A stretch of 29,026 bases of DNA. It comes from Halioxenophilus sp964342265 (GTDB lineage: Bacteria > Pseudomonadota > Gammaproteobacteria > Pseudomonadales > Cellvibrionaceae). The notes beneath the pieces were generated by a model. That model was not told the DNA's origin and ran no database searches. It was given only the letters and a program-made list of their open reading frames with translations. Numbering within the stretch: the first letter of the stretch is position 1; every line of letters begins with the position of its first letter. Where the stretch lies: assembly GCA_964342265.1 (NCBI GenBank), contig CAYFFE010000039.1, forward strand, positions 1 to 29,026, written 5' to 3'. Positions 1 through 6,811 of the stretch are shown here, one piece after another. A program made the translations under genes and the position numbers.

Positions 1-2961
1 ATGGGCGGTCAAACCGCGCTTAACTGTGCGCTTGGTCTGCACGAAAACGGCGTGTTAAAAGAGTTTGGTGTTGAGTTAATTGGCGCCAACTACGAAGCCA
101 TTCACATGGCCGAAGATCGCCACCAGTTCGACCAGGCCATGAAGCGCATCGGCTTGGAGTGCGCCAAGGCAGAGATCGTCCACTCCATGGAAGAAGCTTT
201 GTCTGTGCCTAAACGTTTGGGCTTTCCAGTGATTATTCGCCCGTCGTTTACCATGGGCGGCTCCGGCGGCGGTGTGGCTTATAACTGGGAAGAATTCGAG
301 CAAATCTGTACGCGCGGATTGGATTTATCGCCCACCAACGAACTGCTCATCGACGAATCGCTGCTCGGCTGGAAAGAGTACGAGATGGAAGTGGTGCGCG
401 ATAAAAACGACAACTGCATTATTGTTTGCTCCATCGAAAACTTCGATCCCATGGGCGTACATACCGGCGATTCCATTACCGTGGCGCCGGCGCAAACCCT
501 CACCGATAAAGAATTGCAAATCATGCGTAACGCCTCGCTGGCGGTATTGCGTGAAATCGGCGTGGAAACCGGCGGCTCCAATGTTCAGTTTGCCGTGAAT
601 CCCGAAAACGGCCGCATGGTGGTCATCGAGATGAACCCACGGGTGTCGCGCTCGTCTGCCTTGGCCTCTAAGGCCACGGGTTTTCCCATCGCCAAAATCG
701 CTGCCAAACTGGCCGTGGGCTACACGCTGGATGAGCTGCAAAACGACATTACTGGCGGTGCCACACCGGCTTCGTTTGAGCCCAGCATCGATTACGTGGT
801 CACCAAAATACCGCGCTTTACCTTCGAGAAATTCGGCGAGGCCGATGCCCGGTTAACCACCCAGATGAAATCCGTGGGCGAGGTTATGGCGATTGGTCGA
901 ACCTTTCAGGAATCCATGCAAAAAGCCTTGCGCGGCTTGGAAGTGGGTGCCTGTGGTTTGGATCCCGTTATCGATGTGGAATCCGACGACGCCGAGGAAG
1001 TGCTCAACCACGAAATAACAACAGCCGGTGCCAAGCGCATTTGGTATTTGGGTGACGCCTTCCGTGCGGGCATGAGCCTAGACGATGTATTCGCGGCGTC
1101 GAAAATTGATCCGTGGTTTTTGGTGCAAATCGAAGAGCTGATCAAAATCGAGCAACAGTTGGTGAGCATGCCGTTTGCCGACATCAAAGCCGACACCTTA
1201 TTTGCTCTCAAGCGTAAAGGCTTTTCCGACAAACGCTTGGCAACCTTATTGGGTGTCTCTGAGAAGGCCCTGCGCGCCCAGCGCCTTAAATTGGGCGTAT
1301 TGCCCACTTACAAGCGCGTGGATACCTGTGCTGCTGAATTTTCCACGGCGACAGCTTACATGTACTCCACCTACGAGCAGGAGTGCGAAGCCAACCCGAG
1401 CGATCGGCAAAAAATCATGGTCATCGGCGGTGGTCCCAACCGCATCGGCCAGGGCATTGAGTTCGACTACTGCTGCGTGCACGCGGCGCTGGCCATGCGC
1501 GAAGACGGCTACGAGACCATTATGGTCAACTGCAACCCAGAGACTGTTTCCACCGATTACGACACCTCCGATCGACTCTACTTCGAGCCGGTTACCTTGG
1601 AAGATGTTCTGGAGATCGTGCGCACCGAACAGCCCAAAGGGGTGATTGTGCAGTTTGGTGGTCAAACGCCACTCAAGCTTGCCCGCGCCCTGGAAGCCGA
1701 AGGCGTGAATATTATCGGCACCCCGCCGGAAGCCATCGATCGCGCCGAAGACCGCGAGCGCTTCCAGCAAATGATTGAGCGATTGGGCTTAAAGCAGCCG
1801 TCCAACGCCATCGTTCGCACCATGGACGATGCTTTGCGCAAAGCCGAAGAGGTGGGCTATCCGTTGGTGGTGCGACCGTCTTACGTGTTGGGCGGACGCG
1901 CCATGGAAATCGTCTACAAAGAAAGTGAACTGAAAACCTACATGCGCGAAGCGGTGCAGGTCTCCGAAGACGCTCCGGTGTTGCTCGATCACTTTTTGAA
2001 TGCCGCCATCGAGGTGGATATCGATGCCGTCTCCGACGGTGAGACCGTGGTGATTGGCGCAATCATGCAGCACATTGAACAGTGTGGCGTGCACTCCGGT
2101 GACTCCGCTTGTTCGCTGCCGCCTTACTCGCTGCCGGAAGCGGTGCAAAACGAAATGCGCGAGCAGGTTAAGCGCATGGCCTTAGAGTTGGGCGTGGTGG
2201 GCTTAATGAACGTGCAGTTGGCCTATCAAAACGAAGAAATCTACGTCATTGAAGTGAACCCGCGGGCCTCGCGTACCGTGCCGTTTGTTTCCAAGTGCAT
2301 CGGTTTGTCGCTGGCCAAAATTGCCGCGCGCTGCCAAGCTGGGCAAACGCTGGCCGAGCAGGGCTTTACCCAGGAAATCATTCCCAACTACTACGGCGTG
2401 AAAGAAGCGGTATTCCCGTTTAACAAGTTCCCCGCCGTCGATCCGATTCTCGGCCCCGAAATGAAATCCACCGGCGAAGTGATGGGCGTGGGCGCGACCT
2501 TTGCTGAGGCCTACGCCAAAGCGCAAAAAGGTGCCGGCGATGCCATTCCCACCAGCGGTACGGCGTTTTTGAGTGTGAGAGATTTCGACAAGCCGGGTAT
2601 TTCGGAAGTGGCTCAACAATTGGCCGATCTCGGCTTTAAGCTGGTGGCCACACCGGGCACGGCTGCGGTAATTGCCGAAGCCAATATTGCGGTTGAGTCG
2701 GTTAACAAGGTCAATCAGGCGCGGCCCAATATCGTCGATTTGATCAAAAACGATGGCGTTGATTTAATTATCAATACCACGGAAGGCAAAAAAGCCATCC
2801 GCGACTCCGCCGACATCCGCCGCAGCGCTGAGGCCCATTCCGTGTATTACACAACTACCCTTGCCGGTGGTTTGGCTGTGTGCACGGCATTGCGCAACAA
2901 GCAGGATACCCAGGTGCGACGTCTGCAGGATTTGCACGACAATATTGCCGCCAATAACTAA
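1..2961 (+). CDS. carB: Carbamoyl-phosphate synthase large subunit (5' end outside window)
   Basis: CarB makes carbamoyl phosphate from bicarbonate, ATP and glutamine-derived ammonia in the cytoplasm, with CarA as glutaminase partner, feeding arginine and pyrimidine synthesis. The frame is open from the first base; the family is about 1073 residues and 986 are present, so roughly 85 N-terminal residues lie upstream and the ATG at base 1 is an internal Met. Visible parts are the first ATP-grasp half (glycine-rich GGSGGGVAYN near residue 88), an oligomerisation linker, a second half starting near residue 472 (MVIGGGPNRIGQGIEFDY), and a C-terminal MGS-like allosteric domain from about residue 853. 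Nothing is broken. The gene is followed after 115 bp by a strong hairpin and greA, the order seen in pseudomonads. Very sure. Confidence 0.98.
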   Translation: MGGQTALNCALGLHENGVLKEFGVELIGANYEAIHMAEDRHQFDQAMKRIGLECAKAEIVHSMEEALSVPKRLGFPVIIRPSFTMGGSGGGVAYNWEEFEQICTRGLDLSPTNELLIDESLLGWKEYEMEVVRDKNDNCIIVCSIENFDPMGVHTGDSITVAPAQTLTDKELQIMRNASLAVLREIGVETGGSNVQFAVNPENGRMVVIEMNPRVSRSSALASKATGFPIAKIAAKLAVGYTLDELQNDITGGATPASFEPSIDYVVTKIPRFTFEKFGEADARLTTQMKSVGEVMAIGRTFQESMQKALRGLEVGACGLDPVIDVESDDAEEVLNHEITTAGAKRIWYLGDAFRAGMSLDDVFAASKIDPWFLVQIEELIKIEQQLVSMPFADIKADTLFALKRKGFSDKRLATLLGVSEKALRAQRLKLGVLPTYKRVDTCAAEFSTATAYMYSTYEQECEANPSDRQKIMVIGGGPNRIGQGIEFDYCCVHAALAMREDGYETIMVNCNPETVSTDYDTSDRLYFEPVTLEDVLEIVRTEQPKGVIVQFGGQTPLKLARALEAEGVNIIGTPPEAIDRAEDRERFQQMIERLGLKQPSNAIVRTMDDALRKAEEVGYPLVVRPSYVLGGRAMEIVYKESELKTYMREAVQVSEDAPVLLDHFLNAAIEVDIDAVSDGETVVIGAIMQHIEQCGVHSGDSACSLPPYSLPEAVQNEMREQVKRMALELGVVGLMNVQLAYQNEEIYVIEVNPRASRTVPFVSKCIGLSLAKIAARCQAGQTLAEQGFTQEIIPNYYGVKEAVFPFNKFPAVDPILGPEMKSTGEVMGVGATFAEAYAKAQKGAGDAIPTSGTAFLSVRDFDKPGISEVAQQLADLGFKLVATPGTAAVIAEANIAVESVNKVNQARPNIVDLIKNDGVDLIINTTEGKKAIRDSADIRRSAEAHSVYYTTTLAGGLAVCTALRNKQDTQVRRLQDLHDNIAANN

Positions 2962-3076
2962 CGGCAGTTATTACAGTAAGGCCTGGAAAAGTGCCGAACG
3001 AGCCTCAATATAGCAATAAGTAACGGGCTCAATCCCGGCGACGGATCGTCAGCCAATAACGCCAAAAGATAACTCG

Positions 3077-3107
3077 CTCTCCAACCCTAGGGTTGGAGAG
3101 GTTTTTT
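3077..3107 (+). terminator. Rho-independent terminator or attenuator in the greA leader
   Basis: A perfect 24-base palindrome (CTCTCCAACCCT then AGGGTTGGAGAG, 3077-3100) is followed by G and six T (3101-3107), the layout of an intrinsic terminator. It ends only 18 bases before the greA ATG and just upstream of the greA ribosome binding site (AAGGTG, 3116-3121). It could end the carB transcript, with greA transcribed by read-through, or act as an attenuator in a greA leader. In E. coli the greA leader is known to terminate early and yield the GraL RNA; whether this site is analogous is inference. Confidence 0.8.
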
Positions 3108-3125
3108 GTATTGATAAGGTGACCT

Positions 3126-3602
3126 ATGCAAAAAGTCCCAATGACCGTAGAGGGCGCACAAGCGCTCGAAGATGAACTCGAAAACTTGAAAAAAGTTGAG
3201 CGGCCACGCATTGTTTCGGCCATTGCCGAGGCCCGTGAGCACGGCGACTTAAAAGAAAACGCCGAATACCACGCCGCGCGCGAACAACAGAGCTTTTGCG
3301 AAGGCCGCATTCAGGAAATCGAAGCAAAACTGAGCAACGCGCAAATCATTGACGTAACGAAAATGACGCCGGGCGAAAAAGTAATCTTCGGCTCAACGGT
3401 GGACATTTTAAATATCGAAACCGATGAAGTGGTAACTTACCGTATCGTCGGCGACGACGAAGCCGACGTTAAAGCCAATAAAATTTCCATCAGCTCGCCC
3501 ATTGCCCGTGGCTTAATTGGCAAGGAAGTGGGCGATGTGGCCATTGTGCAAACGCCGGGCGGCAATGTGGAATACGAAATCGACGACGTGCGTTACGAAT
3601 AG
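3126..3602 (+). CDS. greA: Transcription elongation factor GreA
   Basis: GreA binds the secondary channel of RNA polymerase and stimulates cleavage of backtracked transcripts. The 158-residue length is exactly normal. The N-terminal coiled coil (about residues 1-75) carries the conserved tip segment REHGDLKENAEYHAAREQQ with acidic residues D41 and E44 that place the catalytic metal; the C-terminal FKBP-like domain follows, including the family segment SPIARGLIGKEVGD. The ATG start is preceded by AAGGTG at 3116-3121. The gene sits behind carB as in pseudomonads, with a terminator hairpin directly upstream. It is followed by an imperfect cassette-like insertion before yhbY. Very sure. Confidence 0.97.
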   Translation: MQKVPMTVEGAQALEDELENLKKVERPRIVSAIAEAREHGDLKENAEYHAAREQQSFCEGRIQEIEAKLSNAQIIDVTKMTPGEKVIFGSTVDILNIETDEVVTYRIVGDDEADVKANKISISSPIARGLIGKEVGDVAIVQTPGGNVEYEIDDVRYE

Positions 3603-3647
3603 GGCAGGTTACCCCACATCAGCTAGCTAAATTTCATCCAGCTAGCT

Positions 3648-4131
3648 GTTATGCGCTACTAGGAAATAGAGATTGGCGAAAATAATTGGAAAAGTATTAA
3701 TACTTTTACTCATTTTTGGTGTGGGTTATCTCGTTGCTAGCTGGCGGTTTATCTATGGGTCAACTTGGCAGCTTGAAGAGCCAATAGAAATTTCAATTGG
3801 TGGCAATAAAGGTGTTCTGCCAAAAGGAACAGAGTTGCACTATCAGTCTATGGCCCACGGCGAAGTAGATTTTTATGTGTTCGTACGCGTCCCACAAGAG
3901 AGGGCCAAGGTAAAAACAACAAAGGTAGAAGTTGACACTTACAATGGTATAAAGAGGCTTCGCGGTGATTTCGAGTAAATCGCATAACAAGCGGCAGCAA
4001 TCGCTCCCGTTGGTCGCTGGGACAGCCAAAACGCAGCGCTTATTTGTCTGCCCTTGTGCCGGGCGATAGCAGCGGGCAAAGCCTGGATCAACAGCGCCCG
4101 CTGATTTCTCTGGAGATTAAGCGCCGTATTA
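3648..4131 (+). mobile_element. Solitary integron-cassette-like unit (one ORF with attC-like end)
   Basis: GTTATGCG at 3648-3655 and its exact reverse complement CGCATAAC at 3981-3988 bracket one short ORF. These match the R' (GTTRRRY-like) and R'' (RYYYAAC) core boxes of attC sites, and as in cassettes the second box begins 2 bases after the stop codon. After 3981 comes about 145 bp of self-complementary sequence, for example CAGCGGGC (4070-4077) with GCCCGCTG (4096-4103), ending near a degenerate TTAAGCGCCGTATTA (4117-4131) where an R' box is expected. A 9-bp inverted repeat (CAGCTAGCT, 3620-3628, with AGCTAGCTG, 3640-3648) precedes the first box. No integrase is in the window. The right end is degenerate, so the boundary is uncertain. 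Confidence 0.5.
3673..3978 (+). CDS. Small membrane-anchored protein of unknown function
   Basis: I do not recognise a named function. The 101-residue protein starts with TTG, preceded by AGGAA at 3661-3665 with 7 bases spacing. Residues about 5-24 (IGKVLILLLIFGVGYLVASW) form one hydrophobic segment without a clear cleavage site, so an N-terminal anchor with the rest in the periplasm is likely. The remainder is polar and probably beta-rich (KGTELHYQSMAHGEVDFYVFVRV). Such short single-anchor proteins are common in cassettes of marine gammaproteobacteria. The ORF is enclosed by attC-like core boxes and is more AT-rich than greA, both consistent with acquisition. It lies between greA and yhbY, which are normally neighbours. 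Confidence 0.75.
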   Translation: MAKIIGKVLILLLIFGVGYLVASWRFIYGSTWQLEEPIEISIGGNKGVLPKGTELHYQSMAHGEVDFYVFVRVPQERAKVKTTKVEVDTYNGIKRLRGDFE

Positions 4132-4230
4132 GCCGAGCACTGCAGAGCTTACCTTAAACTGGAGCGCCTGGGTCAAACTGCAGCATTTGACTTAAAGGGG
4201 TTGCTGTAAAGCGCTGCGACAATAAAACGT

Positions 4231-4539
4231 TTAATCCAAAAAGCGCAGATTACTCAACTTGGGGTCGGGTTTGGCGGCTTTCTTAAACAACAGTACAACC
4301 TTGCCAATCTCCTGCACCACATCGGCGCCGGTAATCTCGCTGATCTCTCGAACAATGCCTCTGCGCAGGTCGCGCTCGGCAATGGCCAGCTTAATCTTAA
4401 TCAGCTCGTGCTGACGCAAAGCGCGAAAGATTTCATCGACCACCGATTCGCTTAAACCGTTGCCCGCGACAGTAACGCAGGGTTTTAGGCGATGGCCAAT
4501 GGCCCGCAATTGTTTGTGTTGTTGTGTGTTGTTCGACAT
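4231..4539 (-). CDS. yhbY: YhbY-type CRM-domain RNA-binding protein (50S assembly)
   Basis: YhbY is a single CRM-domain protein that associates with pre-50S ribosomal particles. The 102 residues (E. coli about 97) are essentially one CRM domain. It has the GHRLKPCVTVAGNGLS segment (residues about 15-30) containing the G-x-G loop, the basic helix HELIKIKLA, and the closing strand GKVVLLFKK. In E. coli and pseudomonads it lies divergent from rlmE-ftsH; here the minus orientation is kept but rlmE is pushed almost 4 kb away by the Spy/BaeRS block. It runs in the same direction as the Spy-like gene, 136 bp downstream of it. Sure of family; precise ribosomal role is from known homologues. Confidence 0.92.
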   Translation of the reverse strand: MSNNTQQHKQLRAIGHRLKPCVTVAGNGLSESVVDEIFRALRQHELIKIKLAIAERDLRRGIVREISEITGADVVQEIGKVVLLFKKAAKPDPKLSNLRFLD

Positions 4540-4607
4540 CCAAACTCACTCGTGTTGAAAAAATGCCCACCATCAGGCGGGCGCGGGAGTCTAGCAGGTT
4601 GCCGGTG

Positions 4608-4628
4608 GCCTGCAAAGGCTTTGCAGGC
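4608..4628 (-). other. Perfect hairpin between the Spy-like gene and yhbY
   Basis: GCCTGCAAA (4608-4616), loop GGC, TTTGCAGGC (4620-4628) form a perfect 9-bp stem 47 bases after the stop of the Spy-like gene, reading on the minus strand. No T-run follows on either strand, so it is not a standard intrinsic terminator. It may be a processing or stabilising stem, or a Rho-dependent end. Confidence 0.4.
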
Positions 4629-4675
4629 ACACCTCGGTGCGCAAGTTACCCACTCTCTGGGGTTAAGAATAGGCG

Positions 4676-5041
4676 TTAATAATCGCGATACTCCTTGCGA
4701 TGCTTTTTAAATTCTTTTTTCATCGCTTTGCGCAATGCTTGCTGTTCTTCCTCGGTTAATATCTCGCTCACTTCGCCGCGCTGATTTTCTCTGAGGGCTT
4801 TCATCTGTTGGTGATGCGCTTGCCAAGCGGCTTGTCGTTCCTCGTGCTGGCTGGTAATCAGCGCCTTAAGCTCGGCACTCTTATCGGCGTCGAGTTCCAG
4901 TGAGTCGACGATCTCCAGATGTTTTTCCAGGATTTTTTCCGCTTTGTGAGCCCAGCGGCCCTCGTGGTGCGGCTCGGCAAATGCTACGGTCGCCAAGCCC
5001 AGTGTGGCCGCTAGAATCATTACGTGTACAAAAGTTTTCAT
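4676..5041 (-). CDS. Periplasmic Spy/CpxP-like (LTxxQ) stress protein
   Basis: A 121-residue exported protein beginning MKTFVHVMILAATLGLATVAFAEP, a clear signal peptide cut after AFA. The frame is open to 5131, but the signal peptide and the GAGAG upstream favour the ATG at 5041. The mature part is short, highly charged and helical, rich in Gln, Glu, Lys and His, with LDADKSAELKALITSQHEER and ILTEEEQQALRKA, the second resembling the LTxxQ motif of the Spy/CpxP family of periplasmic chaperone or stress-sensing proteins. It lies directly downstream of baeR; in E. coli spy is a BaeR and CpxR target, so the neighbourhood fits an envelope-stress circuit. Exact chaperone versus signalling role is not decidable here. 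Confidence 0.75.
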   Translation of the reverse strand: MKTFVHVMILAATLGLATVAFAEPHHEGRWAHKAEKILEKHLEIVDSLELDADKSAELKALITSQHEERQAAWQAHHQQMKALRENQRGEVSEILTEEEQQALRKAMKKEFKKHRKEYRDY

Positions 5042-5129
5042 GGTCTTTGCTCTCTGTTGTTGGGATGTTTTCATAATAGGCGGCAAATAAGGACCAAATG
5101 CGCACAAAATGGGGAAACACTCCTGATAC

Positions 5130-5158
5130 AAAGTATTTAAGTTGGTTTAATCTCCCAA
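5130..5158 (-). promoter_or_regulatory. Candidate promoter of the Spy-like gene
   Basis: On the minus strand TTGGGA (5158-5153), 17 bases, then TACTTT (5135-5130) give a fair sigma-70 fit about 90 bp upstream of the chosen start. It suggests the gene is expressed independently of baeR. Upstream of it, next to the baeR stop, lies an 11-bp direct repeat CCCGGCATAAG (5191-5201 and 5207-5217). Pattern match only. Confidence 0.35.
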
Positions 5159-5217
5159 CACCCGACCATTGTTCCAGTCGTAGCCGAGGCCCCGGCATAA
5201 GATAAACCCGGCATAAG

Positions 5218-5898
5218 CTAAATAAGCGGCTCGAACTTGTAACCCACGCCGTAAACCGATTGCACGTAATCGTGCTCGCCGGCCCCGGCCGATAACTTTT
5301 TGCGCAATTTTTTAACGTGGCTGTCGATGGTGCGCTCACTAACCACACGATAATCCTGGTAGATGCGATCCATAATTTGATCACGCGAAAAAATTCGACC
5401 CGGCGCGGCCATCAGCAAAGCCAATAATTCCGTTTCCGTACCTGTAAGGGCAATCTTGGTATTGCCCATCTGCACGAGGCATTGGTCTTTATGCAATTGA
5501 ATAGTCGGCTCGGTGTTTAATGGCGAATGGGTTACGCGGCGCAATACGGTTTTCACTCTGGCTACCACTTCGCGCGGGCTGTAGGGTTTGCAAATATAGT
5601 CATCGGCACCCAATTCCAGGCCCAATAGCCGATCTATTTCCTCAATGCGGGCGGTGGTCATCAAAATGGGCAAATCGCTGTTGGCGCGCACGCGCTTGCA
5701 AACTTCCATTCCGTTTAAACCGGGCAACATCAAATCCAATAACATCGCCTGGGCCGAATTTTGTTCTAACCAAGGCAGGACTTCATCTCCTCGGTGTAAC
5801 AGGTGCACCGAGTAATTATCGGCGCGCAGATAATCGGCCAAGAGCTCGGCCAAATGAATTTCGTCTTCGACGATCAGTATGGGGGTGTTTGGGGGCAT
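5218..5898 (-). CDS. baeR: BaeR-like OmpR-family response regulator
   Basis: A 226-residue DNA-binding response regulator. The receiver domain (1-120) has the acidic pair E11/D12, phospho-acceptor D55 in LLDLMLPG, T81/T82 and K104 in DDYICKPYSP; the winged-helix domain (about 130-226) ends with the typical YGVGYKF segment. The stretch IEEIDRLLGLELGADDYICKPYSPREVVARVKT is split here by rule, but its parts (IEEIDRLLGLELGADDY and CKPYSPREVVARVKT) match E. coli BaeR almost residue for residue, as do DYRVV-RTIDSH and the C-terminus, so BaeR fits better than CpxR. Its kinase baeS lies upstream on the same strand but 913 bp away, because two opposite-strand genes sit between; a private promoter is therefore likely. 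Role: envelope/efflux stress response. Confidence 0.88.
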   Translation of the reverse strand: MPPNTPILIVEDEIHLAELLADYLRADNYSVHLLHRGDEVLPWLEQNSAQAMLLDLMLPGLNGMEVCKRVRANSDLPILMTTARIEEIDRLLGLELGADDYICKPYSPREVVARVKTVLRRVTHSPLNTEPTIQLHKDQCLVQMGNTKIALTGTETELLALLMAAPGRIFSRDQIMDRIYQDYRVVSERTIDSHVKKLRKKLSAGAGEHDYVQSVYGVGYKFEPLI

Positions 5899-5982
5899 GG
5901 TGGATTCTGGTTTTAGGGTTTACAGGTAGCGTTACTCATTTTTAAACAGATGTGTTTGTGTATTTTTCTTAGTTTGGTATGT

Positions 5983-6011
5983 TTGTTCAAATACCTCCAA
6001 CTCAATATTAA
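5983..6011 (+). promoter_or_regulatory. Candidate promoter of the toxin-antitoxin pair
   Basis: TTGTTC (5983-5988), 17 bases, TATTAA (6006-6011) lie 62 bp before the toxin start in an AT-rich divergent region (5899-6072) that must also hold any baeR promoter. Pattern match only. Confidence 0.35.
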
Positions 6012-6072
6012 ATCATACTGCTCAAATGCTTGCGTTTAGATAAACCAATGCAAATTTTTCAAGGGGACGTAC

Positions 6073-6447
6073 ATGCAAGTCGAAGATCTATTTTTTGCGC
6101 CAGAAGATCTGTATCGATTGGGCAATTCTTCAGGCCCTCGTTTAACCAATATTCGGCGACCAAAGGATATCGATACGATTGAAGTAAACGGTATTACAAT
6201 GGTCGTTGCAAATGGCAAAGGAATATCGTTATCAACCAAAGAGCGGTTGGATAAAACTCAAATGTCGGGATGGGTTTGGAAAATTGCGAGAGGCACTCAA
6301 GTGCCCGCCGGCTTGAGGTTGCTGAATGATAGACCGGGTCACTATTCTATTTGTCCTGTTATTAATATGCCTTTGGATGAGTTTGTCGGCCTGTTGTCCA
6401 AGTTGGCTTTAAAGTGTCAAAAATTATTCAAAAAAGAGGTTATATAA
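6073..6447 (+). CDS. Putative Tse2-family ADP-ribosyltransferase-like toxin
   Basis: A 124-residue cytoplasmic protein without signal peptide or membrane segment. It resembles, from memory, the Tse2-type ADP-ribosyltransferase toxin fold (type VI effector Tse2 and chromosomal toxins like it): LYRLG at 13-17 with R15, the strand MVVANGKGISL at 43-53, WVWKIARGTQVP at 67-78, and HYSICP at 90-95 followed by MPLDEF at 99-104. ATG has a strong AAGGGG at 6061-6066. The next ORF begins at the base after its stop, the usual close coupling of a toxin and antitoxin. It runs opposite to baeS and baeR, between them, and is more AT-rich than both, suggesting recent gain. No VgrG/PAAR marker is present, so a toxin-antitoxin role is likelier than secretion. 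Family assignment is moderate. Confidence 0.6.
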   Translation: MQVEDLFFAPEDLYRLGNSSGPRLTNIRRPKDIDTIEVNGITMVVANGKGISLSTKERLDKTQMSGWVWKIARGTQVPAGLRLLNDRPGHYSICPVINMPLDEFVGLLSKLALKCQKLFKKEVI

Positions 6448-6690
6448 ATGGCGAACATCCGAGAACTACATTTTAGTTCCAGCGACTGGGAAACTCGCTA
6501 TATCTTAGAGGCTCTATTCAGTGAAATGCAGCGACTTAAAGAGATAAACGCAACCTCGACGGATGAAGATGAAGCCGCAGATGCGGGAAACGATTTTCTT
6601 GAGGTGTCTGGCTTGTACGATCGAATGTCTAAGGAAGCCGTTAGCGTATTTGGCGAGCAGATTCTTAATTTTAACCGTGAGCCTATTTAG
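6448..6690 (+). CDS. Putative antitoxin partner of the Tse2-like toxin
   Basis: An 80-residue acidic protein, unrecognised by sequence. It starts with ATG directly after the toxin's TAA, with GAGG at 6436-6439 inside the toxin's last codons (8 bases spacing), so translation is probably coupled. The sequence is helical-looking and has an acidic middle (STDEDEAADAGNDFLEV, residues about 37-53), fitting a protein that binds a basic toxin by charge, as Tsi2 does for Tse2. No DNA-binding motif is visible, so autoregulation is not supported. The stop codon lies inside the first unit of a 17-bp tandem repeat. Antitoxin role is inferred from position, size and charge. Confidence 0.6.
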   Translation: MANIRELHFSSSDWETRYILEALFSEMQRLKEINATSTDEDEAADAGNDFLEVSGLYDRMSKEAVSVFGEQILNFNREPI

Positions 6691-6752
6691 TTCATGAGTC
6701 CATTTAGTTCATGAGTCCAATTAGTACGTGAGCGTAATTAGCACAAGTGCCT
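6685..6752. repeat. 17-bp tandem repeat at the 3' end of the antitoxin gene
   Basis: ATTTAGTTCATGAGTCC occurs at 6685-6701 and exactly again at 6702-6718. Two decayed copies (6719-6735 and 6736-6752, about 11 of 17 matching) follow in phase. The first copy contains the antitoxin TAG stop. The array fills the junction towards baeS and may mark slippage or the insertion boundary. Confidence 0.75.
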
Positions 6753-6811
6753 AGTCAAAATAGCCCCATGTAATTTACTTTTCCAACCTAGGGTCGTGCT
6801 AGGGCATAAAT

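Noticed and set aside
6073..6447. Type VI secretion effector locus
   Set aside because: Tse2 is a T6SS effector in Pseudomonas aeruginosa, but no VgrG, PAAR, Hcp or adaptor gene is nearby; a chromosomal toxin-antitoxin reading is simpler.
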